DNA of 7,392 nucleotides from Nitrospirales bacterium (GTDB lineage Bacteria; Nitrospirota; Nitrospiria; Nitrospirales; UBA8639): NCBI GenBank assembly GCA_021604265.1, contig BQIY01000099.1:1-7392 (forward strand), given 5' to 3'. The position numbers and the translations under genes were made by a program. Of this stretch, positions 5,541 through 7,392 are shown piece after piece (position 1 is the stretch's first letter; each line of letters begins with the position of its first letter). The notes under the pieces were generated by a model. It was given only the letters and a program-made list of their open reading frames with translations, made no database searches and was not told the DNA's origin.

Positions 5541-5909
5541 CTATTCGGCGCATAGTGCATACGCAGTCACTTGGCGGGGCGATGCCCCTCCATTTGTTAT
5601 ACCGACTTGCCAGGCCTGTACGGCGTTCCCGTTCACATCGGTCGTGTCTTGAGGAAATTGTTGGGACACGCGTATGGTGTCATCTCCAATCCCGTGAAAG
5701 CCGCCTCCCAACACTTTCTTGTCAACTGCGCACGCGGCGGTGATCACCGTAAACGCACCCGGTACGGCCTCTTTCGTCGTGACGATCTTCTCATAGCCGA
5801 CTAACCCGGTGCAGCTGGTGGCAGCCATGAGTAGAAAACAACCTGCAGCGAAATAAACAGACGATGCTTCGAGTCTCTTCGATGATTTCGGTACAATCTT
5901 CATCCTCAT
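5541..5909 (-). CDS. Small secreted lipoprotein, unknown function, 122 aa
   Basis: The N-terminus is a lipoprotein signal: basic residues (R2, K4, K8, K11, R12), a hydrophobic stretch (19-30) and a lipobox-like MAATSC ending at C33, which would be lipidated. The mature part is short. It carries C60AVDKKVLGGGFHG (60-73), then VSQQFPQD, a Trp (W100) in an AWQVGITN strand, and an AYALCA ending with C120. This C-x-x-x-KKVLGGG ... W-x-V ... AYAxCA layout recurs in small secreted bacterial proteins of unknown role, often annotated hypothetical. C60 and C120 could form a disulfide outside the cytoplasm. A strong CGGAGGT ribosome-binding site lies four bases before ATG 5909, which favours it over the ATG two codons later. 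The gene stands alone, with long spacers on both sides. Its link to the neighbouring hydrolases is unproven. Confidence 0.75.
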   Translation of the reverse strand: MRMKIVPKSSKRLEASSVYFAAGCFLLMAATSCTGLVGYEKIVTTKEAVPGAFTVITAACAVDKKVLGGGFHGIGDDTIRVSQQFPQDTTDVNGNAVQAWQVGITNGGASPRQVTAYALCAE

Positions 5910-5980
5910 AAGTACCTCCGTGTTGCCTTACACTCCGCGAGGAAGATGATTTGGATATTTTGAATACGCGTAATCTTTTC

Positions 5981-5992
5981 TACCCTAGGGTA
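5981..5992. promoter_or_regulatory. 12-bp perfect palindrome upstream of the lipoprotein gene
   Basis: TACCCTAGGGTA is fully self-complementary and lies about 70 bp upstream of the lipoprotein start codon, where an activator or repressor site would be expected. A 12-bp palindrome can occur by chance, so this is a weak call. Confidence 0.25.
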
Positions 5993-6026
5993 CAGAACGA
6001 GTTACAGAATTTTTGCAGGTTACTAT

Positions 6027-6062
6027 AAAAAGTCAAGCCTCCAACGCTTGGCTTCTCTTTTT
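6027..6062. terminator. Symmetrical (bidirectional) intrinsic terminator candidate
   Basis: AAAAAG (6027-6032), two unpaired bases, AAGCC (6035-6039), a 10-nt loop, GGCTT (6050-6054), two unpaired bases and CTTTTT (6057-6062). The A-tract on one side and T-tract on the other give a U-run after the stem on both strands. No gene ends close by on either side. It may insulate the divergent genes, or it may mark the end of a lost gene. Confidence 0.5.
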
Positions 6063-6377
6063 CTCGTCTCTTTCGGAAAATATGGCCAAGACGCTTATTC
6101 ATAATAAAGAGTTGTTCTTCTCTAATGACAAAAGCTCCAGACGGGATCATGCCCGATACGATCTGCTTAATAGATGACACGCTTTCATCAATTCAATAAC
6201 CCTGCGATACCCCAAACTTACTCAACTCTGATACCTAGGCCATTGTTCAACGGGATAGGGGCCAGCTACACTGAAATCCGACAGTCTCAAGGAATCGACA
6301 GGTGTATTTCGAGCCTTCTTTCTTGTCGGCAACAAGGTCGATACGTCCTTTTGTTCGACCTCTCGGCATCACCCGAA

Positions 6378-6406
6378 CTGACGCCGGTCACGAGAATTAT
6401 TAGAAT
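6378..6406 (+). promoter_or_regulatory. Sigma-70-type promoter of the single-domain hydrolase
   Basis: CTGACG (6378-6383) and TAGAAT (6401-6406) are separated by 17 bases. They match the TTGACA and TATAAT consensus at four and five of six positions. Transcription would start near 6413, leaving a leader of about 17 nt before ATG 6430. It was found by eye and not scored. Confidence 0.45.
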
Positions 6407-6429
6407 CTTAACGACTTATAGGGGTAATC

Positions 6430-7158
6430 ATGTTTGGAACCATTCGTAACATCGAAGGCGAAAAAATCGACTACACCTTCCACGCGGGTGAGAAAGGTGC
6501 GACGGTCATTGTTGTTCTCGGGCATGGGGTCACGGGCAATAAGGATCGTCCGTTCGTTGTGGCGTTGGCCGAAGCCCTGTCACACGACGGGATCCCGACA
6601 CTCAGATTGTCGTTCTCCGGCAACGGCGAGTCGGAAGGACGATTCGAAGAGTCCACGATCTCCAAGGAAGTGAACGACCTGGGCTCCGTGTTCGACGCAC
6701 TCGATGGCTACAACATTCTGTATGTCGGCCACAGTATGGGCGGAGCTGTCGGTGTTCTTCGGACCAGCCAAGATTCACGCATTGTCGGACTCGTTTCACT
6801 CTCTGGCATGGTTCATACGGACGCGTTCTCGCAGCGCGAGTTCAGCGATGTCACACCGGATAAGGGCTTCATGTGGGACGAGCCGGCGTGCCCGCTGTCG
6901 CAGGATTTTATTGATGACACTGCGGCCATTGGAACCGTCGTCACCCGTGCTTCGTTGATTAAGGTTCCCTGGCTGCTCGTCCACGGAACAGCGGATGACG
7001 TGGTCCCCCTCCAGGACTCGCTCGACATTTTCGAGCGAGCCAATGAACCTAAGCAGCTCGTCCAGATTGAAGGCGCAGGCCACGTATTCTCCGAGCACAC
7101 ACCGGATATGGTTAAAGTCGTCCACGAATGGGTTAGGGGACAGATCGGACGCGCGTAG
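6430..7158 (+). CDS. Alpha/beta hydrolase (serine esterase/aminopeptidase-like), 242 aa
   Basis: This is a single-domain serine hydrolase with all expected landmarks in order. They are the oxyanion-hole segment LGHGVTGNKDRP (30-41), a conserved SFSGNGESEG loop (61-70), the nucleophile elbow VGHSMGG with S102, the acid in HGTADDVVP (probably D189) and the catalytic His H218 in GAGHVF. There is no signal peptide or membrane segment, so it should be cytoplasmic. The family resembles S33-type and dienelactone-hydrolase-like esterases, and the natural substrate cannot be predicted. ATG 6430 is well supported by an AGGGG ribosome-binding site five bases upstream and a good promoter before it. The composition is GC-rich with regular codon use, unlike the AT-rich genes to the left, suggesting a resident chromosomal gene at the edge of the accessory segment. 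It shares only the hydrolase fold with the tandem hydrolase at 3523-5232 and is not an obvious recent copy of either half. Confidence 0.9.
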   Translation: MFGTIRNIEGEKIDYTFHAGEKGATVIVVLGHGVTGNKDRPFVVALAEALSHDGIPTLRLSFSGNGESEGRFEESTISKEVNDLGSVFDALDGYNILYVGHSMGGAVGVLRTSQDSRIVGLVSLSGMVHTDAFSQREFSDVTPDKGFMWDEPACPLSQDFIDDTAAIGTVVTRASLIKVPWLLVHGTADDVVPLQDSLDIFERANEPKQLVQIEGAGHVFSEHTPDMVKVVHEWVRGQIGRA

Positions 7159-7392
7159 ATATAGGACCCATCGGTGCGCCTCAGGTTGGTATCCCTCTCT
7201 GCTTTTTTGCAGAAATATTACAACACTATGAGAGCAAGATTGACGGATATGAACCAAGGGAGATGTGGCCCTTTTTGTTCAAATGTGAAGTTGCCACGTA
7301 CATGCGAAAATAATCTAAGTGTCGAGTGGATTTTTTAGGAAGTCCGGTTGGTGAAGCGATCGATTAGGCAAGCATGCGGGTTAAGATTTCCT
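7159..7392. other. Downstream region without a recognised gene
   Basis: Nothing codes convincingly here. TCTGC, six Ts, GCAGA (7198-7213) forms a small five-pair hairpin 40 bp after the hydrolase stop. It could slow polymerase, but it puts its T-run in the loop and is not a standard terminator. The final 90 bases show no motif, and any gene they belong to starts outside the window. Confidence 0.4.

Larger units (their letters stand above)
5910..6377. other. Gene-free divergent intergenic region
   Basis: This long spacer separates two divergently transcribed genes, the lipoprotein (-) and the single-domain hydrolase (+). It contains a 12-bp palindrome and a bidirectional-looking terminator, listed separately. 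ORFs at 5980-6180 (-) and 6174-6449 (+) lack ribosome-binding sites and family resemblance. The former starts at GTG and runs across the terminator hairpin, so neither is called. The segment about 6240-6377 is more GC-balanced, with no recognisable element. Confidence 0.5.

Noticed and set aside
5980..6180. 66-codon minus-strand ORF starting at GTG
   Set aside because: No ribosome-binding site, and it spans the strong symmetrical hairpin at 6027-6062. Left open as a remote possibility.
6174..6449. 91-codon plus-strand ORF overlapping the start of the single-domain hydrolase
   Set aside because: No ribosome-binding site, and it covers the promoter and start of a much better gene.
6796..7257. 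153-codon minus-strand ORF opposite the single-domain hydrolase
   Set aside because: Shadow of the GC-rich hydrolase gene, whose catalytic triad is complete.
1..7392. CRISPR array, tRNA or rRNA genes
   Set aside because: No regularly spaced repeats, cloverleaf-like sequences or ribosomal RNA signatures were seen.

Overview
The window reads as an accessory stretch of a bacterial chromosome. The genes differ clearly in composition. The serine hydrolase at 6430-7158 and the insertion sequence are GC-rich, while the genes at 340-1056 and 1405-2112 and the intergenic DNA are AT-rich, with ATA/ATT-heavy codon use in the latter gene. The GC-rich genes have the flavour of Nitrospira or a similar environmental Gram-negative. 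The lipobox lipoprotein fits a Gram-negative or other didermal host. This placement is an impression and cannot be proven from the window.

Layout, left to right. (1) 1-339 holds no gene, but contains a GC-rich hairpin and a perfect 17-bp palindrome that could be an operator. (2) 340-1056 (+) encodes an AbiV-like, HEPN-type abortive-infection protein. (3) 1057-1404 is empty apart from unconvincing short ORFs. (4) 1405-2112 (-) encodes a multi-pass membrane protein with a CxxC...C cluster. (5) 2116-3356 is a complete IS3-family insertion sequence of about 1.24 kb, with orfA and orfB on the minus strand, imperfect terminal inverted repeats and a 4-5 bp target duplication (ATGC/AATGC). It sits at the 5' end of gene 4. 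Removing the IS and one copy of the duplication restores an in-frame N-terminus starting at an ATG at 3396, just downstream of a perfect 19-bp palindrome. (6) 3523-5232 (-) encodes a 569-residue protein made of two serine-hydrolase (alpha/beta hydrolase) domains in tandem plus a C-terminal pair of membrane helices. (7) 5541-5909 (-) encodes a small secreted lipoprotein with a C...KKVLGGG...AYALCA domain of unknown role. (8) 6027-6062 is a symmetrical hairpin that could stop transcription from both sides. (9) 6430-7158 (+) encodes a conventional single-domain alpha/beta hydrolase with its own promoter and Shine-Dalgarno sequence.

How the genes may work together. The AbiV-like gene, the IS-split membrane protein and the unusual membrane-anchored double hydrolase lie together, are AT-shifted or interrupted, and are associated with palindromes. 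This is the usual texture of a defence or genomic island. No single known multi-gene system can be named with confidence. The most promising uncharacterised unit is the tandem hydrolase followed by the multi-pass membrane protein. They are co-directional, about 126 bp apart once the IS is removed, and both are predicted to sit in the membrane. A weak terminator and a palindrome between them argue that they may be transcribed separately.
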